This document shows positions 12,555 to 12,632 of a stretch of 12,632 nt of DNA, one piece after another; the stretch's first letter is position 1; each line of letters opens with the position of its first letter. The stretch comes from Clostridia bacterium. GTDB lineage: Bacteria > Bacillota > Clostridia > Christensenellales > Borkfalkiaceae. The notes beneath the pieces are model-generated. The model searched no databases, had not been told where the DNA came from, and worked only from the letters and a program-made list of their open reading frames with translations. A program made the position numbers and the translations under genes. The DNA is taken from positions 1 through 12,632 of the forward strand of contig JAIDIR010000173.1 of NCBI GenBank assembly GCA_029052615.1, written 5' to 3'.

Positions 12555-12632
12555 ATGGAAAAGATTAACGGCTACACTAAGGAAGAGGCGCAAAGCCTTG
12601 TAAAATACGTGTGCGAGGGCAGGGGACAGGGC
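12555..12632 (+). CDS. Unidentified gene, first 26 codons only (truncated by window edge)
   Basis: An ATG preceded by AAGGAGG (12544-12550) opens a frame that stays open to the window end: MEKINGYTKEEAQSLVKYV and then CEGRGQG. The visible part looks like the start of a soluble, helical protein. Too little is present to assign a function. No convincing promoter was found in the AT-rich 97 nt between the structured element and the gene. Confidence 0.7.
   Translation, partial: MEKINGYTKEEAQSLVKYVCEGRGQG

Overview
This is a 12.6 kb chromosomal window of moderate GC content, most likely from an uncultured Clostridia-type bacterium (Bacillota). The evidence is the gene order (rpsM-rpsK-rpsD-rpoA-rplQ, then rpmE, DUF1385/prmC and prfA), the strong AGGAGG-type ribosome sites on most genes, the zinc-binding forms of S4 and L31, and the sigma-A type promoters. 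No tRNA, rRNA, CRISPR, phage or transposase gene is visible.

Region by region: (1) 1-2781, the 3' part of the alpha ribosomal-protein operon: S13 (partial), S11, S4, RNA polymerase alpha and an enlarged L17, closed by an intrinsic terminator. (2) 2809-3544, two short paralogous membrane proteins, each with its own terminator. (3) 3579-7325, a minus-strand group: a zinc-type MDR dehydrogenase that lacks recognisable catalytic zinc ligands, a cardiolipin synthase-type phospholipase D protein, a Cof-type HAD phosphatase and a YfcE-type phosphodiesterase. (4) 7445-10916, a translation group: L31, a single-chain fusion of DUF1385 (YqhQ-like membrane protein) with PrmC (release-factor glutamine methyltransferase), and release factor 1, the expected PrmC substrate. 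(5) 10931-12269, a compact MntR/DtxR-type metal regulator convergent with an unrecognised 309-residue protein. (6) 12270-12632, a structured intergenic region and the first 26 codons of another gene.

The most interesting material is outside the genes. Two non-coding elements starting at the stop codons of rplQ and of the second small membrane gene share a 6-bp hairpin with compensatory changes, an AG(G/C)CAAGTC block and an identical 14-mer ending in CAAAACG; each runs into a terminator. A second family may be represented by a compact multi-helix element (12331-12457) and a long nested inverted repeat (9661-9783), which share five short blocks in the same order in opposite orientation. In addition, three genes (metal regulator, dehydrogenase, Cof phosphatase) lack a ribosome site and have a promoter -10 box ending 6-8 nt before the ATG, which is the layout expected for leaderless mRNAs. 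All functional statements are inferred from reading the sequence; no search or folding program was run.
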